Below, piece by piece: positions 1 to 7,211 of a DNA stretch of 25,722 nt; positions within the stretch are counted from its first letter, which is position 1, and every line of letters begins with the position of its first letter. The stretch spans positions 1-25,722 of the forward strand of contig JAIOWW010000005.1 in NCBI GenBank assembly GCA_021741925.1. The letters are read 5' to 3'. This DNA is from Pontimonas sp. GTDB taxonomy: Bacteria; Actinomycetota; Actinomycetes; Actinomycetales; Microbacteriaceae. The notes under the pieces were generated by a model, which made no database searches, was not told the DNA's origin, and was given only the letters and a program-made list of their open reading frames with translations. Made by a program: the position numbers and the translations under genes.

Positions 1-1293
1 GCGTCCATCGGTGGGGACGCGGGCAAGCTCCACGAGCTCAGCCGCCGTCAAGGGCTGCTCCCCCCAATGGAAGGAACTCCCCCGCTGCTCGAGCGAGCGC
101 AGAGCCTTGTTGAGAGCTTGGGAAAAGTTACGACCCAACGCCATGGCCTCCCCCACGGACTTCATCGTCGTGGTCAACGTCCGATCGGCCAGAGGAAACT
201 TCTCGAAGGCGAAACGAGGCACTTTGACGACAACGTAATCAAGTGTTGGCTCAAACGACGCTGGGGTTACTTTGGTGATGTCATTAGGAATCTCATCGAG
301 GCGGTAACCCAGTGCTAACTTCGCTGCAATCTTGGCTATCGGGAAACCAGTCGCCTTCGACGCCAACGCAGAACTTCGGGAAACCCGCGGATTCATCTCG
401 ATCACGATGATTCGACCAGTGGAGGGCTCCACAGCGAACTGAATATTGCACCCACCCGTATCCACACCGACCAAGCGGATGATTTGAATACCGATGTCCC
501 GCAAACGCTGATATTCCTTGTCTGTCAGCGTGAGAGCCGGAGCAACCGTGATGGAGTCTCCCGTGTGGACCCCGACTGGGTCCACGTTTTCAATAGAGCA
601 CACAACCACAGTGTTATCTGCGCTGTCTCGCATGAGCTCGAGTTCATACTCTTTCCACCCCAGAATCGACTCCTCGAGCAGAACCTCGGTAGTTGGACTC
701 TGGTGAAGACCGTCAGTGACCATGCGCACGAGCTCTTCCCGATCGTGAGCAAATCCGGATCCCAGCCCACCCATGGTGTAGGACGGCCGGATAACCAATG
801 GGTAGCCAAGGTCATCTGCGAACGTGATGGCGTCCTCGACAGTGGTGGCGATATGGCTCCTGGCGACGTCTCCCCCGGCCTCGAGGACCAGGTCCTTGAA
901 GATCTGACGGTCTTCACCGCGCTGGATTGCTTCAAACGAGGCTCCAATTAGCTCCACCCCGTACTTCTGCAGAATCCCTTCAGTGTGGAGAGCCATTGCC
1001 GCATTCAGAGCGGTTTGTCCCCCAAGAGTTGGCAGGATAGCGTCGGGCTTCTCCTGAGCGATGATGGCTTCGAGAACGGGGGTCGTGATCGGCTCAACGT
1101 AGGTCTGGTCTGCAAAACCGGGGTCGGTCATAATCGTCGCCGGGTTGGAGTTCACGAGAATGACCCGGATGCCCTCTTCCCGCAGTACTCGGCAGGCTTG
1201 CGTTCCGGAATAGTCGAACTCTGCTGCTTGTCCGATGACGATCGGACCAGACCCAATAACCAGCACACTGCGAATGTCATCGCGCTTGGGCAT
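1..1293 (-). CDS. carB: Carbamoyl-phosphate synthase large subunit, N-terminal 431 codons (partial)
   Basis: CarB makes carbamoyl phosphate from bicarbonate, ammonia (channelled from CarA) and two ATP, for pyrimidine and arginine synthesis. The gene runs off the left edge, so only residues 1-431 of a protein usually near 1,100 residues are seen. The start reads MPKRDDIRSVLVIGSGPIVI, the canonical CarB N-terminus. It is followed by GQAAEFDYSGTQA, the ATP-grasp loop PSYTMGGLGSGFA and the metal/ATP motif EMNPRVSRSSALASKATG. This is therefore the first (carboxyphosphate) ATP-grasp half and the beginning of the oligomerisation domain. The ATG shares its A with the carA stop (TAATG), which implies translational coupling and equimolar subunits. 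No frameshift is seen. Identity is certain; the missing second half cannot be judged. Confidence 0.98.
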   Translation of the reverse strand, partial: MPKRDDIRSVLVIGSGPIVIGQAAEFDYSGTQACRVLREEGIRVILVNSNPATIMTDPGFADQTYVEPITTPVLEAIIAQEKPDAILPTLGGQTALNAAMALHTEGILQKYGVELIGASFEAIQRGEDRQIFKDLVLEAGGDVARSHIATTVEDAITFADDLGYPLVIRPSYTMGGLGSGFAHDREELVRMVTDGLHQSPTTEVLLEESILGWKEYELELMRDSADNTVVVCSIENVDPVGVHTGDSITVAPALTLTDKEYQRLRDIGIQIIRLVGVDTGGCNIQFAVEPSTGRIIVIEMNPRVSRSSALASKATGFPIAKIAAKLALGYRLDEIPNDITKVTPASFEPTLDYVVVKVPRFAFEKFPLADRTLTTTMKSVGEAMALGRNFSQALNKALRSLEQRGSSFHWGEQPLTAAELVELARVPTDGR

Positions 1294-2444
1294 TACCGAC
1301 CGCCCTTCTGGGAAGACGACAACTCGGCTTCGACGAGATCCCTAAACCGGTCGAACAGGTAGGTGGAGTCATGTGGTCCCGCGGCTGCCTCCGGGTGGTA
1401 CTGAACGGAGAAGGCCGGAATGTCAAGCGCCGAGATCCCTTCGACCACATCGTCATTCAAGCTGACATGGCTCACCTGGACCTTCCCAAAACCTGCAGGG
1501 GACTCAACGATGCCGTCACGGGGAGCGTCGACAGCAAATCCGTGGTTCTGCGCGGTGATCTCAACTTTCCCGGTTATTCGATCCACCACAGGCTGATTGA
1601 TGCCTCGGTGGCCATATTTCAGCTTGTAGGTGTCGAAGCCCAGTGCTCTTCCCAGGAGCTGGTTACCAAAACAGATACCAAAGAAAGGCATTCTGTCTCC
1701 GAGTGCACTCCTGAGGAGTGAAACGTGGTGGTCACTGGCGGAAGGGTCACCGGGACCGTTGGAGTAAAACAGGGCCACCGGATTGAGCGTCTTCACTTCG
1801 TCGTATGTGGCGCTGGAGGGCAGAACATGAACGTCAAACCCTCTCGCCGCGAGGTGATGCAGAGTTGATTCTTTTACGCCAAGGTCGATCACAACCAATC
1901 GCCCGATCGAAGCCCCCACCGAGGGTACAACTCGCAGCTCTTTGACGCTCACCTGGTCCGAGAGGTTCTTCCCCTTCATATCTGGGGCGGTGCGCACCCG
2001 AGTGAGGAGCTCCTGAGGGTCAAGGTCAACACTCGCACCGCTAAAGATTCCACCCCGCATAACCCCTGCTTCGCGGAGTATCAAGGTGATTGCGCGGGTG
2101 TCAACACCGCTGATGCTAACAATCCCATCCGCGACAAGGTCATCATCAAGGCTCCTTGTCGAGCGAAAATTGGAGGGGCGCCTGGCAGGATCCCGGACCA
2201 CAAACCCATCAACCCAGATTCTCCGAGACTCGGAGTCTTCGTCGTTCATACCGGTGTTGCCGATATGAGGGGCTGTCATGACGACAATTTGACCGGCGTA
2301 GCTGGGGTCGGTGAGGGTCTCTTGGTAGCCCGTCATGCCCGTTGAGAACACCACTTCTCCGAGGGTTTCTCCCCTGGCTCCCCAAGCGTCACCCTCAAAA
2401 CGACTGCCATCTTCCAACACCAGAACTGCTCGGTCTCTCGTCAC
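1293..2444 (-). CDS. carA: Carbamoyl-phosphate synthase small subunit (glutaminase)
   Basis: CarA hydrolyses glutamine and passes ammonia to CarB. The 383 residues match the family length. Residues 1-150 form the CarA-specific N-terminal domain (TGMTGYQETLTDPSYAGQ, ISGVDTRAIT). Residues from about 180 form the class I glutamine amidotransferase domain. The nucleophile is Cys258 in GICFGNQLLGRALG, and the rest of the triad is His350 and Glu352 in SVQYHPEA. The gene starts with GTG, overlapping the stop of the upstream membrane-protein gene as GTGA, and its own stop overlaps carB by one base. It sits late in the pyr operon and should follow pyrR leader control. All catalytic residues are present. 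Confidence 0.98.
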   Translation of the reverse strand: MTRDRAVLVLEDGSRFEGDAWGARGETLGEVVFSTGMTGYQETLTDPSYAGQIVVMTAPHIGNTGMNDEDSESRRIWVDGFVVRDPARRPSNFRSTRSLDDDLVADGIVSISGVDTRAITLILREAGVMRGGIFSGASVDLDPQELLTRVRTAPDMKGKNLSDQVSVKELRVVPSVGASIGRLVVIDLGVKESTLHHLAARGFDVHVLPSSATYDEVKTLNPVALFYSNGPGDPSASDHHVSLLRSALGDRMPFFGICFGNQLLGRALGFDTYKLKYGHRGINQPVVDRITGKVEITAQNHGFAVDAPRDGIVESPAGFGKVQVSHVSLNDDVVEGISALDIPAFSVQYHPEAAAGPHDSTYLFDRFRDLVEAELSSSQKGGR

Positions 2445-2932
2445 TCCACTTTTCCCCTCAATGAATTCACAGCACCAACAATCGTGGACGGATCGCTTTC
2501 CATTACTCGGAGGTAACTATCAACACTGGTCCCTCCCAAATTCCAGCGAATCATGACCAAACCCTCAGGTTCCACCACCCGGTCAATGGTCCAGGTCGCA
2601 AGGCCTGCTTCGATTCCCATGCTGGCGTCGAGCAGCACTGGCATCTCACCTTGCGCAGCCACCACGACCCCCTCGGGGTGGAGGGAGAACTTCGCCTTCG
2701 CACGGAAACTGAGAGGACCCACTGGAACACGTTCGAGGGGTTGGTCGGCCACTGTCGTTGCGACGTAAAGCCCACGAAACGAAAGCAACGACGGTGATGC
2801 GGGAACATTTCGCACTAGCGCGCTCTCAAGATGAGCGAAGCGACGCCGGCGGCCGTGCCACCCCCACCAGGCGAGCCCCAGCAGCAGTAAAGCGAGGACG
2901 ACCATCAAGCTCGCCGCAATCTCTTGCGTCAT
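2441..2932 (-). CDS. Membrane-anchored PH-like protein of the actinobacterial pyr operon (Rv1382-type)
   Basis: This 163-residue protein has no assigned function. It begins with one hydrophobic helix (about residues 7-25), then an arginine cluster (GRRRR), then a soluble part of about 130 residues rich in beta-type sequence, consistent with the PH-like domain annotated in actinobacterial proteins of this kind. The topology predicted from the positive-inside rule puts the soluble domain in the cytoplasm. It overlaps pyrC by 4 bases upstream (ATGA) and carA by 4 bases downstream (GTGA), so it is translated with the pyrimidine enzymes. From memory, M. tuberculosis has a membrane protein of similar size (Rv1382) at exactly this place between pyrC and carA. 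That conservation suggests a role tied to carbamoyl phosphate or pyrimidine synthesis, perhaps membrane tethering, but this is inference. Confidence 0.8.
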   Translation of the reverse strand: MTQEIAASLMVVLALLLLGLAWWGWHGRRRRFAHLESALVRNVPASPSLLSFRGLYVATTVADQPLERVPVGPLSFRAKAKFSLHPEGVVVAAQGEMPVLLDASMGIEAGLATWTIDRVVEPEGLVMIRWNLGGTSVDSYLRVMESDPSTIVGAVNSLRGKVE

Positions 2933-4227
2933 CTGGTCCTCTCTCCAAGCTCCACAAGCTGAGAGTCGGTGACGGTCTGAGTGCCGGAATAGAACGTGTG
3001 CACGACTCGACCCACCAATTCTTGACCCCGGTACGGATTGTTACTACTCAAACTACCGTGAGGTTCCCTAGCCGATCCTTCAGGGTCAACCAGAGTGAGA
3101 TGAGCCGGTTGCCCCGCCATGAGCGGGTCGCCATATCCACGGACACGGCCAATGTGAGCCGGCGTGGTGGACATTATCCGAGCCACGTCTCGCAACGTAA
3201 TCAGGCCGGGTTTCACCAGTGTCGTCATGACGACTGGGAGAGCACTTTCGAGGCCCAACATCCCAAAAGCTCCCTCGGGAAAACTGCAATCTTTTGCTTG
3301 GCTGGGATGCGGTGCATGGTCGGTTGCCACGATGTCGATGACCCCCGATGCCACCCCCTCTCGCAGAGCGAGGACGTCCTCTGTTCTGCGCAAAGGGGGG
3401 TTCACCTTATAGACCGGGTCAAACGTGGTCACCAGGTCCTCCGTCAGGAGGAGGTGGTGAGGAGTCACCTCTGCCGTGACTGCGATACCGCGATTCTTGG
3501 CCCACTTGACCACCTCCAGCGAGCCAGCGGTGGAGAGGTGGCAAATATGAATCCTTGCACCCACGGACTCCGCCAATAGGACATCGCGCGCGATTATGGA
3601 CTCTTCAGCGACCGCGGGCCAACCCTCAAGGCCCAGTGTCGCAGCTAGAGGTCCTTCATTCATTTGGGAGCCTTCAGTCAGGCGAGGGTCCTGCGCGTGT
3701 TGCGCGATCACCGCATCGAGGCTGCGGGCTTGCTCCAGGGCTCTCGTCATCAGAGCCGAATCATGAACACACTTTCCGTCGTCGGAGAACACCCTGACCT
3801 GCGGCTGAGACCTGGCCATTGAGCCCAGCGCTGCCAACGCTTCGCCTGCCAAACCTTTCGTCACCGCGCCCACCGGTCTCACATCGACATAGCCGGCGAC
3901 CCGACCCCAATGCCAGACCTGTGTGACCAACTCGGCTGTGTCTGCAACAGGGAGCGTGTTTGCCATGGCGTGTACCGCGGTGAATCCACCCAAGGCGGCA
4001 GCTCTCGATCCGCTGAGCACAGTTTCGGCCTGCTCCCCACCCGGTTGGCGAAGATGAGTGTGCAGGTCAACCAGTCCAGGGAGCGCCACCAGCCCAGTTG
4101 CGTCTACGACTCTCGACCGCGAGGAGCTGGCGATATCCGTTGGCTCGACAAACTTCCCGTCAACAATGGCCAGATCAGCCACCTTCTCGCCCATCAAAGA
4201 GGCGCCTCTGATGATGGTGCTCTTCAT
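2929..4227 (-). CDS. pyrC: Dihydroorotase, class I
   Basis: PyrC cyclises N-carbamoyl-aspartate to dihydroorotate, the third step of pyrimidine synthesis. At 432 residues it is a class I (long) dihydroorotase of the amidohydrolase fold. The binuclear zinc ligands all line up: His56 and His58 in DLHTHLRQPG, Asp150 in SDDGK, His177 in AQHAQD, His230 in HICHLSTAGS, and Asp303 in ATDHAPH, which is also the catalytic aspartate. The enzyme therefore looks active, unlike the inactive PyrC-like partners found beside pyrB in some bacteria. Its ATG shares a base with the pyrB stop (TAATG), and its stop overlaps the following membrane-protein gene by 4 bases. Confidence 0.97.
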   Translation of the reverse strand: MKSTIIRGASLMGEKVADLAIVDGKFVEPTDIASSSRSRVVDATGLVALPGLVDLHTHLRQPGGEQAETVLSGSRAAALGGFTAVHAMANTLPVADTAELVTQVWHWGRVAGYVDVRPVGAVTKGLAGEALAALGSMARSQPQVRVFSDDGKCVHDSALMTRALEQARSLDAVIAQHAQDPRLTEGSQMNEGPLAATLGLEGWPAVAEESIIARDVLLAESVGARIHICHLSTAGSLEVVKWAKNRGIAVTAEVTPHHLLLTEDLVTTFDPVYKVNPPLRRTEDVLALREGVASGVIDIVATDHAPHPSQAKDCSFPEGAFGMLGLESALPVVMTTLVKPGLITLRDVARIMSTTPAHIGRVRGYGDPLMAGQPAHLTLVDPEGSAREPHGSLSSNNPYRGQELVGRVVHTFYSGTQTVTDSQLVELGERTR

Positions 4228-5162
4228 TACTCACCACCCCAGACTTCAAAGAGGACTGCCATGCGCACAGCAACACCGTGACGAACCTGATCCAAAATGA
4301 CCGAGCGCGACGAATCTGCAACCTCTGACGCAATCTCAACGCCCCGATTCATGGGTCCGGGATGCAGGACTATTGCGTGCTCCGCGAGGCGGCTCGCGCG
4401 ATCTTTCGTGAGGGAAAAATGACGGACGTAGTCCCCCGATGCAGGCTGAAAATCTCCCTTGATGCGCTCTTTTTGGATGCGCAACATCATTATCGCATCG
4501 GGACTTTCATCAATGACGGCGTCAAGATCTGAGCTCGTGTGGACCGGCCAGCCTTCCACACCGCTGGGTAACAACTCTGGTGGCCCAACCACCGTCACCC
4601 TGGCACCAAGCGTTGTCAGGAGGAAGACGTTGGAGCGGGCCACACGGGAGTGGGCAATATCTCCCACGATTGCCAGATGTAGACCAGAAAGGTCCGCGCC
4701 TCGGGGTTGGGACACCATCTTCTCCCGCACAGTGGCCGCATCCAACAGAGCCTGGGTGGGATGTTCGTGTGTTCCGTCACCGGCGTTGATGATGGACGCA
4801 TCAACCCATCCAGAGTGTGCAAGACGGTGCGCGGCACCCGAGGAGAAGTGGCGTATGACGATGATGTCGGCCCCCATGGCTTCCACAGTTTGAGCCGTGT
4901 CTTTCAGGCTCTCCCCCTTGGAGACACTGGAACCCTGAACCTGGAAGGTCATCACATCAGCGGAGAGCCTGTTCGCGGCAGCCTCGAACGACAGTCGGGT
5001 TCTGGTGGAGTCTTCAAAGAACAGGTTCACCATCGTTACGCCCCGAAGAGTGGGGAGTTTGGGAACAGATCGGTTTGCGACGTCAGAGAACTCTGTGGCC
5101 ATATCAAGCAGTCTCACTGCGTCATGGCGCGTGAGATCCTGTGCGGTCAGCAGGTGTTTCAT
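4227..5162 (-). CDS. pyrB: Aspartate carbamoyltransferase catalytic subunit
   Basis: PyrB joins carbamoyl phosphate and aspartate, the committed step of pyrimidine synthesis. The 311 residues match the usual catalytic chain. The carbamoyl-phosphate site is FFEDSTRTRLSFE, with STRTR at residues 52-56. Lys82 of SKGES is the mobile-loop lysine. His134 lies in EHPTQALLD, and HPGPMNRG at 267-274 closes the active site. No pyrI regulatory chain is visible, which fits actinobacterial ATCase being controlled at expression level by PyrR rather than by PyrI. It overlaps pyrR by 4 bases (ATGA) and pyrC by 1 base. Confidence 0.98.
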   Translation of the reverse strand: MKHLLTAQDLTRHDAVRLLDMATEFSDVANRSVPKLPTLRGVTMVNLFFEDSTRTRLSFEAAANRLSADVMTFQVQGSSVSKGESLKDTAQTVEAMGADIIVIRHFSSGAAHRLAHSGWVDASIINAGDGTHEHPTQALLDAATVREKMVSQPRGADLSGLHLAIVGDIAHSRVARSNVFLLTTLGARVTVVGPPELLPSGVEGWPVHTSSDLDAVIDESPDAIMMLRIQKERIKGDFQPASGDYVRHFSLTKDRASRLAEHAIVLHPGPMNRGVEIASEVADSSRSVILDQVRHGVAVRMAVLFEVWGGE

Positions 5163-5689
5163 GTCACAACCTGCACTTGATCAACATCGTCTGTCTCGAG
5201 CAAACGAACGGTAATCCGTTCGCCGAGCGCGGAGGGGAGGTTCTTTCCGACGTGGTCTGCCCGAATGGGAAGTTCCCGATGCCCCCTATCGACAAGGACC
5301 GCTAACTTCACCATGGTGGGGCGTCCAATCGCGGTCAGCGCATCAAGCGCCGCGCGAACTGTGCGCCCGGAAAAAAGCACGTCGTCAACCAACACACACA
5401 CGGTGTTGTCGATCCCTCCGTCGGGGATAACCGTGGCCACCGGTGATCGATGCCCCCCTCGATGGAGGTCATCGCGATACATCGTGACATCAAGGGTTCC
5501 GTGAGGGACGGCGGTGCCTGAGATTGCTCCGATCAGCAGAGCAAGGCGCGAGGACAAGACTGCGCCTCGAGTGGGGATACCGAGCAAAACTAGCTGGTCG
5601 GTAGCAGGAACTGCCTCGACGATTTCATGAGCAATGCGACGGAGAGTCCGATCGATGTCTGACCCTGTGAGAACGGTACGCGCACTCAT
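5159..5689 (-). CDS. pyrR: Bifunctional pyr operon regulator / uracil phosphoribosyltransferase PyrR
   Basis: PyrR is an RNA-binding phosphoribosyltransferase-fold protein that senses UMP/UTP against PRPP. With UMP bound, it binds the pyr leader RNA and shuts expression; it also has uracil phosphoribosyltransferase activity. The PRPP-binding signature VCVLVDDVLFSGRT lies at about residues 97-110, and GIPTRGAVL and YRDDLHR are further family motifs. The length of 176 residues is normal. The ATG is preceded at 5 bases by a strong AGGAGG. That Shine-Dalgarno sits on the 3' side of a hairpin that looks like PyrR's own target, so the protein probably represses its own synthesis and, through coupled overlaps, the rest of the operon. 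Confidence 0.97.
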   Translation of the reverse strand: MSARTVLTGSDIDRTLRRIAHEIVEAVPATDQLVLLGIPTRGAVLSSRLALLIGAISGTAVPHGTLDVTMYRDDLHRGGHRSPVATVIPDGGIDNTVCVLVDDVLFSGRTVRAALDALTAIGRPTMVKLAVLVDRGHRELPIRADHVGKNLPSALGERITVRLLETDDVDQVQVVT

Positions 5690-5693
5690 CGAG

Positions 5694-5722
5694 CCCTCCT
5701 TTCGCGCCTCACGGGACGCAGG
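5694..5722 (-). promoter_or_regulatory. Candidate PyrR-binding RNA hairpin that includes the pyrR Shine-Dalgarno
   Basis: Read on the minus strand, the leader contains GCGUC-CCGUGA-GGCGC: a 5-bp stem (with one G-U pair) closing a hexaloop. The PyrR consensus, from memory, is ARUCCNGNGAGGYU, in which an AGUC/GGCU stem closes a CNGNGA loop. Here the loop fits CNGNGA exactly. The closing A-U pair of the consensus has become C-G, a compensatory change. A lower CCU/AGG stem (5720-5722 with 5698-5700) takes in part of the AAAGGAGG ribosome-binding site. No terminator follows, so the expected mode is block of translation initiation, as reported for M. smegmatis, not attenuation. Confidence 0.75.
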
Positions 5723-5744
5723 TTAAAGCAGGTCTGCTGTGTGT

Positions 5745-5750
5745 AGGTTA
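5745..5750 (-). promoter_or_regulatory. Candidate -10 box of the pyr operon promoter
   Basis: TAACCT fits the actinobacterial TANNNT -10 pattern and would start a transcript near position 5738, giving a leader of about 49 bases that contains the whole PyrR-type hairpin. No good -35 hexamer is seen at the expected distance. A second TTTAACCT lies 25 bases downstream. The placement between nusB and pyrR is the only gap wide enough for a promoter here, so the call rests partly on context. Confidence 0.35.
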
Positions 5751-5771
5751 GCGCACGCCTACGCACTCGCG

Positions 5772-6191
5772 CTAGGGGCGCTCGGCAGTTTTCGAGATTG
5801 CCGCGAGAATTCCGTGAACAAAGCCTGAAGACGCCTCGGTACTGAGCTCATTCACGAGGTCGACAGCTTCCGCTATGGCCACAGCCGCGGGAATATCGGG
5901 GTTGTGGAGCAATTCCCAGGTGGCGACCCTCAATACCGCTCTATCCACTGTGGGCATGCGCTCCAACGGCCACGATTGGGACGTGTCCCGAAGTAGCTGG
6001 TCAACCGCCTCACGATGGGCGAGGACGCCCTCGACTATGGTTTTGGCATAGTCCCAGCTGGATGAGCGTTCGGGCTCATTGTTCGACCGAGTTTCGGCAC
6101 TGACGAGTGCGTCTTCCAGGGGCTGATCGTTGATATCCGCGCTGAAGAGGATGTCTACGGCGCGCTTTCGAGCCTTGTGCCGTGCACTCAC
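5772..6191 (-). CDS. nusB: Transcription antitermination / rRNA biogenesis factor NusB
   Basis: NusB binds boxA RNA with ribosomal protein S10 and helps antitermination and processing of rRNA transcripts. The 139 residues start MSARHKARKRAVDILFSADI, the family's helical N-terminus with RKRA-x-x-ILF. It ends with the typical PAAVAIAEAVDLVNELSTEAS and GFVHGILA helices. The start is GTG, overlapping the efp stop as GTGA, so it is coupled to efp. It is the last gene of the aro-efp-nusB run. An 82-base gap then separates it from pyrR, with no clear terminator hairpin, so read-through into the pyr operon is possible. Confidence 0.96.
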   Translation of the reverse strand: MSARHKARKRAVDILFSADINDQPLEDALVSAETRSNNEPERSSSWDYAKTIVEGVLAHREAVDQLLRDTSQSWPLERMPTVDRAVLRVATWELLHNPDIPAAVAIAEAVDLVNELSTEASSGFVHGILAAISKTAERP

Positions 6192-6754
6192 TCGTCTGAC
6201 ACTCGCCCGAGATACTCCCCAGTCCTCGTGTCAACTTTGACCTTCGTCCCCTGCTCCACGAAGAGGGGTACCTGAATCTCAAAACCTGTCTCCAATGTTG
6301 CCGGTTTTGTTCCACCCGTCGAGCGATCACCTTGAAGACCCGGTTCGCTGTAGGTGATTTCCAGCACGACTGATGCGGGGAGGTCTACATAGAGAGGCTC
6401 ACCCTCATGCATAGCAATCGTGACTGACTGGTTGGAGAGCATGAAGTTCGCCGCGTCCCCCACAACAGGACCAGGGACAGTCACCTGGTCGTAGTCACTC
6501 TGATCCATGAAGACGTAGTCAGCGCCGTCCTCGTACAAAAACGTGTAGTCACGACGATCGACGACAGCAAAGTCGATCTTGGTGCCAGCATTGAACGTCT
6601 TATCGACAACTTTCCCCGAGCGCACATTCTTCATCTTCGTGCGAACGAAAGCGCCACCCTTACCAGGTTTCACGTGCTGAAACTCCACTACAGCCCATAG
6701 CTGACCCTCGAGGTTTAATACGCTTCCATTTTTGATGTCGTTCGTCGTCGCCAC
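6188..6754 (-). CDS. efp: Elongation factor P
   Basis: EF-P binds between the P and E sites and rescues ribosomes stalled on polyproline. The 188 residues cover the three domains: an N-terminal KOW-like domain starting MATTNDIKNGSVLNLEGQLW, a central OB fold and a C-terminal OB fold with TGFEIQVPLFVEQGTKVKVDTRTG. The tip loop is HVKPGKGGAF, with Lys32 at the position modified in other bacteria. No EpmA, EpmB or EarP-type modifying enzyme is in view. From memory, many actinobacterial EF-Ps carry an unmodified PGKGP loop, whereas this one has PGKGG. The GTG start is one base after the aroQ stop and has GAGAGG about 8 bases upstream. Confidence 0.97.
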   Translation of the reverse strand: MATTNDIKNGSVLNLEGQLWAVVEFQHVKPGKGGAFVRTKMKNVRSGKVVDKTFNAGTKIDFAVVDRRDYTFLYEDGADYVFMDQSDYDQVTVPGPVVGDAANFMLSNQSVTIAMHEGEPLYVDLPASVVLEITYSEPGLQGDRSTGGTKPATLETGFEIQVPLFVEQGTKVKVDTRTGEYLGRVSDE

Positions 6755-6755
6755 G

Positions 6756-7202
6756 TTAATGCCTCTCTAGCAATGTCAGGATCTGGGTTAGTGCAAGTTG
6801 GTAGGACCGTTCGCCGAACCCTGCAATGACGCCCAGCACAGAACCCGAAATCACCGAGGTGTGACGGAAGGACTCCCGTGCGTGCGGGTTTGACAGGTGA
6901 ACCTCGATGACTGGCACACCTGCATCGGTAACAATCTGGCACGCGTCCCGCAGCGCGTAGGAGTAGTGAGTAAACGCTGCCGGGTTGAAGATGACGGGCG
7001 AGCGGGCGTCCGCGGCTTCGTGGAGCCAACCAATCAGAGTTGCCTCATCATCACTTTGCCGAAAGTCGAGTGACACATCGGCAGGAAGCATACCCCGCAG
7101 TCCGAGCTCAATGTCAGCGAGCGTTTGAGACCCGTAAATCTCTGGTTCGCGGGAGCCCAGGCGACCCAGGTTGGGCCCATTGAGGACCATGATGCTCGTC
7201 AT
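6756..7202 (-). CDS. aroQ: 3-dehydroquinate dehydratase, type II
   Basis: AroQ dehydrates 3-dehydroquinate to 3-dehydroshikimate. The 148 residues are the short flavodoxin-like type II enzyme. The active-site residues seen are Asn11 and Arg18 in NGPNLGRLGSREP, Tyr23 (catalytic base) in EIYG, Asn73 and His79 in FNPAAFTHYS, His102 in IEVHLSNPHARE, and Arg109 and Arg113. The FNPAAFTHYSYALRDA segment is a little unusual: Mtb has LNAGGLTHTSVALRDA. The contact residues are kept. Nine bases separate it from aroB. A second ATG four codons in is possible but would leave only eight residues before the motif's asparagine pair and has no better ribosome site. Confidence 0.96.
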   Translation of the reverse strand: MTSIMVLNGPNLGRLGSREPEIYGSQTLADIELGLRGMLPADVSLDFRQSDDEATLIGWLHEAADARSPVIFNPAAFTHYSYALRDACQIVTDAGVPVIEVHLSNPHARESFRHTSVISGSVLGVIAGFGERSYQLALTQILTLLERH

Positions 7203-7211
7203 ACCAACAGC

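Noticed and set aside
484..951. Plus-strand open frame of 155 codons opposite carB
   Set aside because: carB motifs read cleanly on the other strand; the opposite translation resembles nothing and has no start signals.
2758..3579. Long plus-strand open frame (273 codons) opposite pyrC and the membrane-protein gene
   Set aside because: It lies antisense to clearly conserved coding sequence, its translation shows no family motif, and such frames are expected by-products of GC-rich codon use.
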